DNA of 64,000 nt, taken from positions 1 through 64,000 of the forward strand of contig NZ_BCQE01000021.1 in NCBI RefSeq assembly GCF_001544275.1, given 5' to 3'. Below the pieces are notes generated by a model, which was not told the origin of the DNA, did no database searches, and saw only the letters and a program-made list of their open reading frames with translations. The DNA is from Enterococcus gallinarum NBRC 100675 (GTDB taxonomy: Bacteria; Bacillota; Bacilli; Lactobacillales; Enterococcaceae). Positions 43,373-51,887 of the stretch are shown piece by piece (the stretch's first letter is position 1; each line of letters starts with the position of its first letter). Made by a program: the position numbers and the translations under genes.

Positions 43373-44614
43373 ATGACAGTCAAACAAAAATTGAAACGGC
43401 CAGAAGTATTGGCACCAGCCGGTACATTAGAAAAATTAAAAACAGCCATTCATTACGGGGCGGATGCTGTTTATATAGGCGGCAACGCCTATGGCTTACG
43501 CAGTCGTGCCGGAAACTTTACCTATGAAGAGATGGCTGAAGGGGTTGCATTTGCTAAAGCTCATAATGCTAAAGTATATGTAGCAGCAAATATGGTCACC
43601 CATGAAGGCAATCAAGAAGGTGCAGGGGAATTTTTCCGTCAATTGCGGGATGTGGGAATTTCGGCGGTGATCGTGTCTGATCCTGCTTTGATCGAGATCT
43701 GTGCGACAGAAGCACCAGGATTGCCGATCCATCTTTCAACGCAAGCTTCCGCGACAAATTATGAAACGCTAGAATTTTGGCGAGAAGAAGGGCTTGAGCG
43801 AGTTGTCTTGGCTCGAGAAGTATCCATGGAAGAAGTCGCTGAAATCCGCAAAAATACGAGTGTGGAGATTGAAGCTTTTATTCATGGGGCGATGTGTATC
43901 TCTTATTCTGGACGTTGTACATTGTCCAATCATATGTCAATGCGAGACGCCAATCGTGGTGGTTGCTCGCAATCTTGTCGTTGGAAATATGATCTTTTTG
44001 ATATGCCTTTTGCACAAGAAAGAAAGAGTTTGACAAAGAATGGAACAATCGAAGAAGAATTCTCAATGAGTGCAGTCGACATGTCCATGATCGAACATAT
44101 TCCTGACTTGATTGAAAACGGCGTCGATAGTTTTAAGATCGAAGGACGGATGAAATCGATCCACTATGTTTCAACTGTTGCGAATGTGTACAAAGCGGCA
44201 GTGGACAGTTATATGGAAGATCCAGAGAACTATGTCTGCAAACAAGAGTGGATTGATGAATTATGGAAGGTAGCGCAAAGGGAACTAGCTACCGGATTTT
44301 ATTACCATACACCGAGTGAAAATGAGCAATTATTTGGTCCTCGGCGTAAAATCCCGCAATACAAGTTTATCGGGGAAGTCATGGCCTATGATGACGCAAC
44401 AAAGATGGCCACGATCCGGCAGCGGAATTTGTTTTCGGTGGGGGACGAGATCGAGTTTTATGGACCTGGATTCCATCATTTCCATCAAAAGGTGGAAGTC
44501 ATGTATAATGAAGACGGTGAATCGATCGATCGCGCGCCAAATCCAATGATGCTTCTAACGATGCCCGTCGCTGAACCTGTTCAGGTTGGCGACATGATCC
44601 GTAAGAAAAAATAA
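43373..44614 (+). CDS. trhP2: U32 family protein, TrhP2/YrrO-like
   Basis: The 413-aa partner of the previous gene. It has RPEVLAPAGTLEKLKTAIHYGADAVYIGG at the start (positions about 8-37) and the U32 signature EAFIHGAMCISYSGRCTLSN, whose cysteines, with those in RGGCSQSCRW, probably bind an iron-sulfur cluster. The C-terminal U32 domain continues to KVEVMYNEDGE. ATG 43373 is preferred because GGAG is eight bases away; ATG 43367 is only two bases from it. A long structured terminator follows. Confidence 0.88.
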   Translation: MTVKQKLKRPEVLAPAGTLEKLKTAIHYGADAVYIGGNAYGLRSRAGNFTYEEMAEGVAFAKAHNAKVYVAANMVTHEGNQEGAGEFFRQLRDVGISAVIVSDPALIEICATEAPGLPIHLSTQASATNYETLEFWREEGLERVVLAREVSMEEVAEIRKNTSVEIEAFIHGAMCISYSGRCTLSNHMSMRDANRGGCSQSCRWKYDLFDMPFAQERKSLTKNGTIEEEFSMSAVDMSMIEHIPDLIENGVDSFKIEGRMKSIHYVSTVANVYKAAVDSYMEDPENYVCKQEWIDELWKVAQRELATGFYYHTPSENEQLFGPRRKIPQYKFIGEVMAYDDATKMATIRQRNLFSVGDEIEFYGPGFHHFHQKVEVMYNEDGESIDRAPNPMMLLTMPVAEPVQVGDMIRKKK

Positions 44615-44616
44615 AA

Positions 44617-44761
44617 ACTGTGACAGAAGTATCCAAGGCTGATAAAGGAAGAATAATGAGATTCGAGGGGTAGCGCACTGTGCTTAAAGCGGGTTTGAAT
44701 CTCGTAGATGTTATGTTCCTCTCCCTTTATCATTTACTCGGTGCTTCTGTCGCATTTTTTT
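44617..44761 (+). ncRNA. Long multi-stem RNA element / terminator after trhP2
   Basis: About 145 nt folds as nested stems: GTGACAGAAG with CTTCTGTCGC, TGATAAAGG (44640-44648) with CCTTTATCA (44724-44732), and GAGATTC (44658-44664) with GAATCTC (44697-44703), then seven T. It certainly can terminate transcription. Its length and layering are more than a terminator needs, so it may be a 3' UTR-derived RNA or a copy of an enterococcal intergenic palindrome family. Confidence 0.55.
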
Positions 44762-44825
44762 GTAAGATTTGAAAAATCTTTCGATATACACCAAAATGAA
44801 GTTGTTCCTAAGGAGGAGACCAATA

Positions 44826-46172
44826 ATGCAAGAATATGATTACATAGTGATTGGCGGTGGCAGTGGCGGGATTGCTTCTGCTAACCGTGCAGGAATGCAC
44901 GGAGCCAAAGTTTTATTGATTGAAGGCAATGAGCTGGGGGGGACTTGTGTCAATGTGGGCTGTGTACCCAAAAAAGTGATGTGGCAAGCAAGTGAAATGC
45001 TAGAAATGATTAAGCGTGATGCCACGAGCTATGGTATTTATCCACATGTGGATAAATTTGATTTTAAGCAACTTGTGGATAACCGTGAAAAATATATTGA
45101 TTTTTTACACACAGCATATCAAAAAGGCTTAGATAGCAATAGAGTAGAAGTTATCCACGGTTATGCACAGTTTGTGGATAACCATACTGTGACGGTCGAT
45201 GGACAAGAATACAGAGCGCCAAAGATCTTAATTGCTACAGGAGGAAAACCTAGTGTCATGTCGATTCCTGGTGGTGAATATGCGATTGATTCCAATGGCT
45301 TTTTTGCCTTAGAAGAAGTACCTAAAGAAATGATCGTCTTAGGAGCAGGATACATTGCGGCAGAACTTAGCGGAATGAGTCAGCAATTTGGCAGTCACGT
45401 TTCTTGGGCTTATCGTAAAGAACGTCCATTACGGGCGTTTGATCATATGTTAACTGACAATTTAGTAGAAATTTATCGAGAAGCAGGAATGGACCTTTAT
45501 TCCGGCTATGTAGCTGAAAGGATCGAAGAACGTGATGGACAATATACAGTTTTCTTTGAAAATGGTCACACACTGACGGGGGACTGTGTATTGTTTGCTG
45601 GGGGACGAGTGCCCAATACCCAACACCTTGGTTTGGAAAATACAGATGTCTCTCTAGATGAAAAAGGCTTTGTCATTGTTGATAAATACCAAAATACTAC
45701 TGCTGAATCGATCTTTGCAGTTGGAGATGTGATCGGCAAATTAGAGTTGACGCCAGTAGCGATTGCAGCGGGTCGTCGCTTGTCTGAACGGCTGTTCAAT
45801 GGTCAAACTGAGGCACATTTAGATTATGATCTGGTGCCGACAGTCATTTTTACGCACCCACCAATTGCAACGATCGGTCTTTCAGAAGAAGCTGCAATCG
45901 CAAAATATGGCGAAGAAGAAATCAAAGTATATCGTTCACGCTTTACACCAATGTACTTTGCATTGAATGACTATCGTCAAAAATGTGAAATGAAACTTGT
46001 TTGTTTAGGAAAAGAAGAGAAGATCATTGGGCTACACGGTATTGGAATTGGTGTTGACGAAATGCTGCAAGGATTCGCCGTCGCCATCAAAATGGGAGCA
46101 ACTAAGGCAGATTTCGACAATACCGTTGCAATCCATCCGACTGGAGCAGAAGAGTTCGTTACAATGCGATAA
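44826..46172 (+). CDS. gor: Glutathione-disulfide reductase
   Basis: Gor reduces glutathione disulfide with NADPH. The 449-aa flavoprotein has the FAD motif [18 protein letters not shown], the redox disulfide [13 protein letters not shown] (Cys41, Cys46), an NADPH-binding segment [31 protein letters not shown] and the C-terminal catalytic HPTGAEEF (His438). ATG 44826 follows AAGGAGGAG; the frame extends to 44769 without a ribosome site. Its codons about 71-119 contain a tight cluster of DnaA boxes (separate entry). Confidence 0.95.
   Translation: MQEYDYIVIGGGSGGIASANRAGMHGAKVLLIEGNELGGTCVNVGCVPKKVMWQASEMLEMIKRDATSYGIYPHVDKFDFKQLVDNREKYIDFLHTAYQKGLDSNRVEVIHGYAQFVDNHTVTVDGQEYRAPKILIATGGKPSVMSIPGGEYAIDSNGFFALEEVPKEMIVLGAGYIAAELSGMSQQFGSHVSWAYRKERPLRAFDHMLTDNLVEIYREAGMDLYSGYVAERIEERDGQYTVFFENGHTLTGDCVLFAGGRVPNTQHLGLENTDVSLDEKGFVIVDKYQNTTAESIFAVGDVIGKLELTPVAIAAGRRLSERLFNGQTEAHLDYDLVPTVIFTHPPIATIGLSEEAAIAKYGEEEIKVYRSRFTPMYFALNDYRQKCEMKLVCLGKEEKIIGLHGIGIGVDEMLQGFAVAIKMGATKADFDNTVAIHPTGAEEFVTMR
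45038..45181. promoter_or_regulatory. Cluster of DnaA boxes inside gor
   Basis: Four perfect DnaA boxes (TTATCCACA or its complement TGTGGATAA) occur at 45038-45046, 45047-45055, 45074-45082 and 45173-45181. Two more differ by one base (45151-45159 TTATCCACG, 45161-45169 TTATGCACA). The first two abut as a perfect 18-bp palindrome. All lie in coding sequence. Whether DnaA binds here is not known. Confidence 0.7.
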
Positions 46173-46197
46173 ACAGTTAAGAGAAAATGAAGTAAAG

Positions 46198-46262
46198 AAA
46201 AAGAACGATCTCCGATTGATAGAAGACGTGTCGTCTAATCAATCGGAGATCGTTCTTTTTTG
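46198..46262. terminator. Bidirectional terminator between gor and dmkB
   Basis: Perfect 23-bp arms (46198-46220 and 46238-46260) with an inner AGACG/CGTCT hairpin, A-run on the left and T-run on the right. It is the longest perfect stem in the window. Confidence 0.95.
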
Positions 46263-46333
46263 TCTGAAAGACAGCTAGTTGAAAGCAGCTACCTATAAAT
46301 CACTTATCAAACTATTGTTTATAGAAAAACCAC

Positions 46334-47320
46334 TTAATTTGTGCGAGCTAGGATTTGGCTTGTGATCTGATACAAATAGTCTTTGGTATTGTTGCCAGGA
46401 TCAGGTAATTTCTTGATTCCTTGCAGGGCTTTTTTTGTATAACGAGCAGCTAATTGATGTGCTTCTTCAACGCTATGGCTGTCGTGAACGATTTGGTAGA
46501 CTTGCTGCGCTTCCTGATCGGTCATCTCGGCTTTTTTCTCCAGTAATGGTGTTAGCACAGCCCGCTCTTTCTTCAGTGCCAACAACAACGGCAGTGAGTA
46601 GACCCCCTGCTTGACATCTTCAAGGACAGGCTTACCTAAGGCACTTTCGCTTTGGCTGTAATCAAGGATATCGTCCATGATTTGAAATGCTAACCCGATG
46701 GATTGACCAATCGTTTTTGCCTGATTGGCTAAACGTAGAGAAGTCCCACTTTCATAAGCACCGATAAAGCAGCTTAGAGCAAACAGTTCAGCTGTTTTAC
46801 CGGAAATGTTTTCCAGATAGTCCTCAATCGTCATATTCAGGTCGTAGCGTTTGCTCATTTGTCCTAATTCTCCAGCTAAAATTGTTTCCATGCTGCGAGA
46901 ATTGATTTGCAGACTTTTGAGAGAACCAGCGTAGTCCGCCATTAGTTTAAAACAGCATACAAAGAGATAATCACCCGCGTAAACGGCGACATCATTACCG
47001 AATTGTGCACGGATAGTAGGCAAGCTTCGCCGAGTATCGGCTTGATCAACGATATCATCATGAATCAGTGAAGCAGTATGGAGCATTTCGATCGCTGCGG
47101 ATAGTGCTACTGCTTTTTGAGAATCTTTCTCTTCTCCGAATTCAGAGAACAACAACTGATAGGCCGGGCGGAGCATCTTGCCGCCAGAATGGATCATCGC
47201 TAATATCGCTTGTTCTACTGCTTTATTTTTTAGTTTCAAGGATTGTTCCATTAATTGCAGCGATTCAGATAAATCGTTTTGCAACGCAGGATATGCTTGC
47301 CACATTGGATGAAGTTTCAT
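46334..47320 (-). CDS. dmkB: Polyprenyl diphosphate synthase of the EET locus
   Basis: DmkB builds the isoprenoid tail of the demethylmenaquinone used for extracellular electron transfer. The 328-aa trans-prenyltransferase has both aspartate-rich motifs: LIHDDIVDQADTRR (Asp88, 89, 92) and FQIMDDILDY (Asp216, 217, 220), plus GGKMLRP for substrate diphosphate. AAAGGAG precedes ATG 47320. It is last in eetA-eetB-dmkB; the Listeria EET locus also has a polyprenyl synthase beside eetB. It could also serve respiratory menaquinone. Confidence 0.88.
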   Translation of the reverse strand: MKLHPMWQAYPALQNDLSESLQLMEQSLKLKNKAVEQAILAMIHSGGKMLRPAYQLLFSEFGEEKDSQKAVALSAAIEMLHTASLIHDDIVDQADTRRSLPTIRAQFGNDVAVYAGDYLFVCCFKLMADYAGSLKSLQINSRSMETILAGELGQMSKRYDLNMTIEDYLENISGKTAELFALSCFIGAYESGTSLRLANQAKTIGQSIGLAFQIMDDILDYSQSESALGKPVLEDVKQGVYSLPLLLALKKERAVLTPLLEKKAEMTDQEAQQVYQIVHDSHSVEEAHQLAARYTKKALQGIKKLPDPGNNTKDYLYQITSQILARTN

Positions 47321-47331
47321 AAATGACTCCT

Positions 47332-47892
47332 TTATTTTGAATCAGAACGCCACTTGACATTGGTTTGCCGTTCATAATCAAGCTGAAATCGCCGTAATGT
47401 GTCCACTCTTTGCAAAAGATAGTTGGCGGCGATGCCGATGGCGATTCCTGATAGAATACCGAAAAATGCGAGAACGGGTAGGTAAAGCATGACACTCCAG
47501 GATTGAGCAATCCAAGAAGCTGTGACCAATTGGCCAACATTGTGTAAAAAACCACCAGCAGCACTGATTCCGATAATGCTGACGCGCTTAGGCCCTAGTT
47601 GTTTCACTAACAACATACCGAAATAGCTCAAAAGTGAACCACTCATACTATATAAGAATGTTGAAACAGTTCCGCCTAAGAGTGTAGTTAAGATCAAGCG
47701 TAGCCATATCAGCAAAAAACTGTCTCGCTTAGGCATAGTGAACAAAGCAATGATCGTGATCAGATTGGCTAAACCTAATTTAGCTCCGGGAGCAAAGGCA
47801 AAAGGATACGGAATCATATTTTCAATCAAACCGATAACGACTCCTTGAGCAACTAATAATGAGATGAAGATGATTTTCTGTAAACGACTCAT
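47332..47892 (-). CDS. eetB: EetB, Gx-transporter family membrane protein
   Basis: The 186-aa protein belongs to the Gx transporter / heptaprenyl-diphosphate-synthase-component-I family and is EetB of the Listeria EET pathway, required for electron export although its activity is not settled. It has about five hydrophobic helices and the family segments NMIPYPFAFAPGAKLGLANL and GAKLGL-type loop, then GISAAGGFLHNVGQL. It lies 10 bases after eetA and 11 before dmkB. Confidence 0.87.
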   Translation of the reverse strand: MSRLQKIIFISLLVAQGVVIGLIENMIPYPFAFAPGAKLGLANLITIIALFTMPKRDSFLLIWLRLILTTLLGGTVSTFLYSMSGSLLSYFGMLLVKQLGPKRVSIIGISAAGGFLHNVGQLVTASWIAQSWSVMLYLPVLAFFGILSGIAIGIAANYLLQRVDTLRRFQLDYERQTNVKWRSDSK

Positions 47893-47902
47893 AGTATCAC
47901 GA

Positions 47903-48319
47903 TCAGTAGATTAGATCGTCTGTCTCACTCCCATCTGTTGCACGAACTTCGATCACTAATTTATGTGGCAAACATACGATCGTTTCGCCATTTTTTGAGG
48001 CCCAGCCGCGGCGGACGCAAATTTGATCGCCACAGTCAGCTTCTTTGATGCGGATGCGGTCACCAGCGATTTCAATGAGATTGTAATCACCATCTGGATC
48101 TTCGTATCGATACGTGTAGCTATCTTGTCCTTCGATCAAATCAAACTCTTTGATCTCCTTGCCATCAACTCGCAAAACAGCTTGTTTGGCGGCAGTAGGG
48201 GTACTTTGTGATTGCCCAAAAATCAAAATTGGTAAAAACGAGCTAAGTATCAGTACCAGAATGATGACCCCGTCCCAAGGCTTCAGGTGGGCACGACGGA
48301 TAAATTCTTTTACTTTCAT
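47903..48319 (-). CDS. eetA: EetA, membrane-anchored NusG domain II protein
   Basis: The 138-aa protein has one N-terminal helix (about 17-35, GVIILVLILSSFLPILIFG) and an exported NusG_II domain with DCGDQICVRRGW and TIVCLPHKLVIEV, whose three cysteines and CLPHKL motif are diagnostic. In Listeria, EetA is needed for extracellular electron transfer, probably at the membrane interface. It opens the eetA-eetB-dmkB run; a hairpin and 165 bases separate it from ndh upstream. Confidence 0.9.
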   Translation of the reverse strand: MKVKEFIRRAHLKPWDGVIILVLILSSFLPILIFGQSQSTPTAAKQAVLRVDGKEIKEFDLIEGQDSYTYRYEDPDGDYNLIEIAGDRIRIKEADCGDQICVRRGWASKNGETIVCLPHKLVIEVRATDGSETDDLIY

Positions 48320-48429
48320 CAGAAAGACTCCTTTGAAGTTCTGTGTCTCATTCTAGCATAATCCGCTGGTTTTCTACTACTTTTAAGAGAAGGTTTTTCT
48401 AGTAGATAAAAAAGTGCTTAACTTGGAAA

Positions 48430-48471
48430 GAGACTGAGACATTGATCAAAGGATCAGGCTGCCTCAGTCTC
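48430..48471 (-). terminator. Hairpin between ndh and eetA
   Basis: GAGACTGAG and CTCAGTCTC form the outer stem and TGATC/GATCA the inner. In the ndh direction the tail is only CTTTCC, so termination is probably partial and ndh transcription may run into eetA. The outer arm resembles palindromes common between enterococcal genes. Confidence 0.55.
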
Positions 48472-48484
48472 GTTTAAAAAGCGA

Positions 48485-50428
48485 TTATTTTTTACCGTAT
48501 AAGGAACGCGGTGTACCGTACCACCATTTACCAAGTGTACGTTGTAACCATGGGATCACCCAACGATCCAAACCAACGGCACGGCCAGAACCGTTCATTA
48601 ATGCAAAGGCTACTGGGATGAACCAAATGTTAACCCAATAGAACATACCTGACATACAGAATGTCAAGACTAAAACGATTGTCGTTGCATTCACTAACCA
48701 AGTAAACAAACCAGCCATCAATGCTAAAGCTAAAGCAATTTCAAAGAAGACCATGAATTTTTGGAAGAACATTGCTACATCGTTGTTAGGCATAATAAAT
48801 TGCATCACTTTTGTAAACCAATCTGGTGATTTTTCGATCACGACCATTGGTTGTTCGCCGTAGGCATAACTTAAACCAAAGTGAGCTGCTTGAGTTGCTG
48901 CTGCGCCGGCAGCATCGCCTGCACCGCTTGCCGCACTGGCAGCGTCAGCTGCTTCACTCGCGCCACTTGCTGCATCAGCAACAGTTTGATATTCCCAAGT
49001 CCAAGGGAATACGCTGTTTCCTTGGAACCAAGAACCTTCGCCAAACCATGTTCCTGGCTTAAAGACTTCACCATTCGTACCTAGAATTTTCTTGAAGGCT
49101 TCAACGAACCATACCAGACCGTAGAAGATTCGCAGTGGAACACTCCAAAGAACGTTTCCGTAACGTGAAGTATGACCACGAGCCACTGTCCGATCATCTT
49201 TGATATGGAAGATTTCATGCATCAAGTATTGGAACATGTAGTAGCCAGAACGAATGTCAAAGAAGTATTTCAAGTTGACGATATGTTTCATAATGATTGC
49301 TAAGAAACCGCTAAGGTGAATCTTATTGAATAAGTTGGCTACACCCCATTTAGCGCCAATCGATACCATGAATCCTTGGTAATTTCCTTTAAATTTGTGT
49401 TTTTCGCCACCTTTGATCGCTGCGACGATATTTGATGCAGCTGTATGACCAGTTTGTTCAGCGGCTTGAACGATTTGTGGTGTTGGCGTATTTGGAAATT
49501 CTTCATAGAAGACCAAGTCACCAATGATATAGATATTTTTGTCTTCGTAGCCTTTTGCTTCCATATATTCGTTAGCAACAAGACGGAAACCACGAGCCGT
49601 TTCTAGACCAAAGTCTGCAGCATCGCTCGTTCCTTTCACACCAGCTGTCCAAATCAGTGTATAAGTTGGGATCGTTGAACCATCTTTTAATTTGATGTGA
49701 TCTTCAGCCACTTCAACGATTGGTGCGTTCAGAACTAATTCGACATTTTTTTGTTTCAAGTAGCGTTCTGCTTTGGCAGCATCGTTACGATCCAACATGT
49801 TAAGGATCGTAGGCATTGCTTCGACCACTTTCAAAGTGATTTCGCTTGGATCCAATTTGTAGTCTTCAGCCAAACGCTCTTTCCAGTCGATCAGTTCACC
49901 GATCATTTCAATACCGGTAAAGCCAGAACCGCAGACAACGAAAGTCAACATTGCTTTACGAAGTGCTGCATCAGGCTCGATTGCTGCTTTAGCAACAGTT
50001 TTTTCGATGTGTTCACGAATGCGAACAGAATCTTCAAATGACCATAGAGTAAATCCGTGTTCTTTCACTCCTGGAGTGCCGAAGTCATTTGGTTCGCCAC
50101 CCATACCTAAGATCAAGTAATCAAAGGAATAGCTGCCTTGTTTTGTTTGTACGACTTTCTTCTCTTTATCGATAGCAGTTACCGTGTCGGTTACTAAGCG
50201 AACATTTTTCTTACGTGAAAACAAACGTTGCAAGTCATATTGGATTGCGGTCGGCTCGACACGTCCCCCGGCAACCTCGTGCAGTTCGGTCATCATGGTG
50301 TGATAAGAGTGACGATCGATCAATGTTATCTCTACATCATTGTCTTTTTTCAATTTTTTTGCCATGTACTTGGTTGCTGAAACACCGGCATACCCTGCAC
50401 CGACAACGACAATGCTTTTCTTTGCCAT
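48485..50428 (-). CDS. ndh: EET-type NADH dehydrogenase with C-terminal membrane domain
   Basis: The enzyme passes electrons from NADH to demethylmenaquinone for extracellular transfer. The 647-aa protein has an NDH-2 part (about 1-390) with the FAD motif VVVGAGYAGVSATKYM, the NADH motif FVVCGSGFTGIEMIGEL and IYIIGDLVF. Unlike ordinary NDH-2 (about 400 aa) it continues into a ~250-aa tail with an Ala/Ser-rich linker and about four transmembrane helices, the hallmark of Listeria Ndh2 and E. faecalis Ndh3. AAGGAGAG precedes the ATG. Divergent from pplA. Confidence 0.92.
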   Translation of the reverse strand: MAKKSIVVVGAGYAGVSATKYMAKKLKKDNDVEITLIDRHSYHTMMTELHEVAGGRVEPTAIQYDLQRLFSRKKNVRLVTDTVTAIDKEKKVVQTKQGSYSFDYLILGMGGEPNDFGTPGVKEHGFTLWSFEDSVRIREHIEKTVAKAAIEPDAALRKAMLTFVVCGSGFTGIEMIGELIDWKERLAEDYKLDPSEITLKVVEAMPTILNMLDRNDAAKAERYLKQKNVELVLNAPIVEVAEDHIKLKDGSTIPTYTLIWTAGVKGTSDAADFGLETARGFRLVANEYMEAKGYEDKNIYIIGDLVFYEEFPNTPTPQIVQAAEQTGHTAASNIVAAIKGGEKHKFKGNYQGFMVSIGAKWGVANLFNKIHLSGFLAIIMKHIVNLKYFFDIRSGYYMFQYLMHEIFHIKDDRTVARGHTSRYGNVLWSVPLRIFYGLVWFVEAFKKILGTNGEVFKPGTWFGEGSWFQGNSVFPWTWEYQTVADAASGASEAADAASAASGAGDAAGAAATQAAHFGLSYAYGEQPMVVIEKSPDWFTKVMQFIMPNNDVAMFFQKFMVFFEIALALALMAGLFTWLVNATTIVLVLTFCMSGMFYWVNIWFIPVAFALMNGSGRAVGLDRWVIPWLQRTLGKWWYGTPRSLYGKK

Positions 50429-50483
50429 TGCAAATCTCTCCTTAAAAAAAATAATCTATGATAATAAATACACAATCGTTCCT

Positions 50484-50512
50484 ATTATATATAGAAATCC
50501 TTCGTTTGTCTA
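50484..50512 (-). promoter_or_regulatory. Promoter of ndh
   Basis: On the minus strand: TAGACA, 17 bases, TATAAT. The -10 is perfect; it lies 56 bases before the ndh ATG. Confidence 0.7.
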
Positions 50513-50611
50513 ACTTTTCTGATAGGAAAATACGATATTTCATGAAATTCGTGAAAATTTGCGAAAATCAAAAAAAGTTCAAAAATATTCACAAAAGCCA
50601 TAGGGAAGCGG

Positions 50612-50639
50612 TTGACATATTTCTAATTTACTTTAAAAT
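50612..50639 (+). promoter_or_regulatory. Promoter of pplA
   Basis: Perfect TTGACA, 16 bases, TAAAAT. Between this and the ndh promoter is about 100 bp of very AT-rich DNA with GAAAA and TTCAnnAA repeats. Confidence 0.65.
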
Positions 50640-50696
50640 GTTAGATGAATCACAAACTTTTTTTGTGGGAAAATAATTAGTAAAAGGTGGAGCATT

Positions 50697-51638
50697 ATGA
50701 AAGCAAAGAAATTAATGGTAGGTATGGCGGTATTTTCATTCTCAGCGTTAGTATTAGCAGGTTGTGGATCTGACAACAACACGTCAGCTTCTTCGTCAAC
50801 AAAAGAAAGTACTTCACAAGTCGCTAGCAGCGAATCAGCAACAGCAACTTCTGAATCAGAAGCAAAAGTAGTCGCAGGAGCACCATTGCAAGATGGCACA
50901 TATAAATTGGAAGAAAAAAATTATTCAAATGATTACCGCGTAGTTTTTGAAATCACTGTTAAAGATGGCAAAATCACTGAATCTAAATATGACAACATCA
51001 ATGCAGACGGCGAATCAAAAACAAAAAATGCGGAATACAACGAAAACATGAAAGCCAAAGCAGGAATCAGTCCAGAAGAATTTATTCCAAAATTCAATGA
51101 AGAATTGGTTGCGGCACAAAGCCCTTCAGCAATTGAAGTTGTTTCTGGTGCGACACACTCATTCGATTCATTCCAAAACTATGCACAACAATTGATCCAA
51201 GCTGCTCAAGCAGGCAACACAGATACAATCGAGATCGACAACGGTGCAGACTTGAAAGATGGTACGTATAGCTTAGAAGAAAAGAACTATTCAAATGGCT
51301 ACCGTGTAGCATTCTCAATCACTGTCAAAGACGGCAAAGTGTCTGAATCTAACTATGATTATGTTAACGAAGATGGCAAATCTAAAAAAGATGATGCGGA
51401 ATACAACGAAAACATGAAAGCAAAATCTGGTACAAACCCAGAAGAATTCATTCCAAACTTCAACGAAGCATTCGTGACGGCAGTAAATGCTGAAGATGGT
51501 TCAGTTGCTGATATGGATGTTGTTTCTGGTGCGACACACAGCTTCCACAGCTTCGTGATCTATGCACAACAATTGTTGAACGCAGCAGAAAAAGGGGACG
51601 AAACACCTATCCAAGTGGATAACATCGTCACTGAATAA
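50697..51638 (+). CDS. pplA: PplA, flavinylated electron-transfer lipoprotein
   Basis: PplA carries covalently bound FMN outside the membrane and passes electrons to extracellular acceptors. The 313-aa protein has a lipoprotein signal ending LVLAGC (Cys23), a Ser/Thr linker and two tandem FMN-binding domains (about 65-170 and 188-300). Each has VVSGATHSF, with Thr154 and Thr281 as likely flavin sites. AAAGGTGG precedes the ATG. The signal peptide residues FSALVLAG resemble the E. faecalis sex pheromone cAD1, which comes from the homologous lipoprotein. Confidence 0.93.
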   Translation: MKAKKLMVGMAVFSFSALVLAGCGSDNNTSASSSTKESTSQVASSESATATSESEAKVVAGAPLQDGTYKLEEKNYSNDYRVVFEITVKDGKITESKYDNINADGESKTKNAEYNENMKAKAGISPEEFIPKFNEELVAAQSPSAIEVVSGATHSFDSFQNYAQQLIQAAQAGNTDTIEIDNGADLKDGTYSLEEKNYSNGYRVAFSITVKDGKVSESNYDYVNEDGKSKKDDAEYNENMKAKSGTNPEEFIPNFNEAFVTAVNAEDGSVADMDVVSGATHSFHSFVIYAQQLLNAAEKGDETPIQVDNIVTE

Positions 51639-51651
51639 TTCATAAATGAAC

Positions 51652-51686
51652 AAGCGGTATTCTGATGTAGAGTACCGCTTTTTTTA
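51652..51686 (+). terminator. Terminator of pplA
   Basis: AAGCGGTA and TACCGCTT pair around a 13-base loop and are followed by T. fmnB therefore needs its own promoter; TATAAT at 51851-51856 is a likely -10 with no strong -35. Confidence 0.85.
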
Positions 51687-51887
51687 TGTTCAAAAGCGCT
51701 AAATAACCTACCAATAATAAAAAAAATCTAGTAGAAAACCTTCCTATGTGGACTCCCTCTGTCTAACAAAGAAACAAAAGAGATTAAAGAATCGCAAAAG
51801 AAACTAAGATTCTGGCGCCAACCCTTTTCATTTTAGAAAAAAAAAGCTATTATAATAAAATTGAATACAACAGAAAAGAGGAAGACC

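Noticed and set aside
50530-50610. Possible Rex (redox) operator between ndh and pplA
   Set aside because: TTCACAA occurs at the right end, but the matching TTGTGAA half is poor (3 of 7). The region is too AT-rich to trust.
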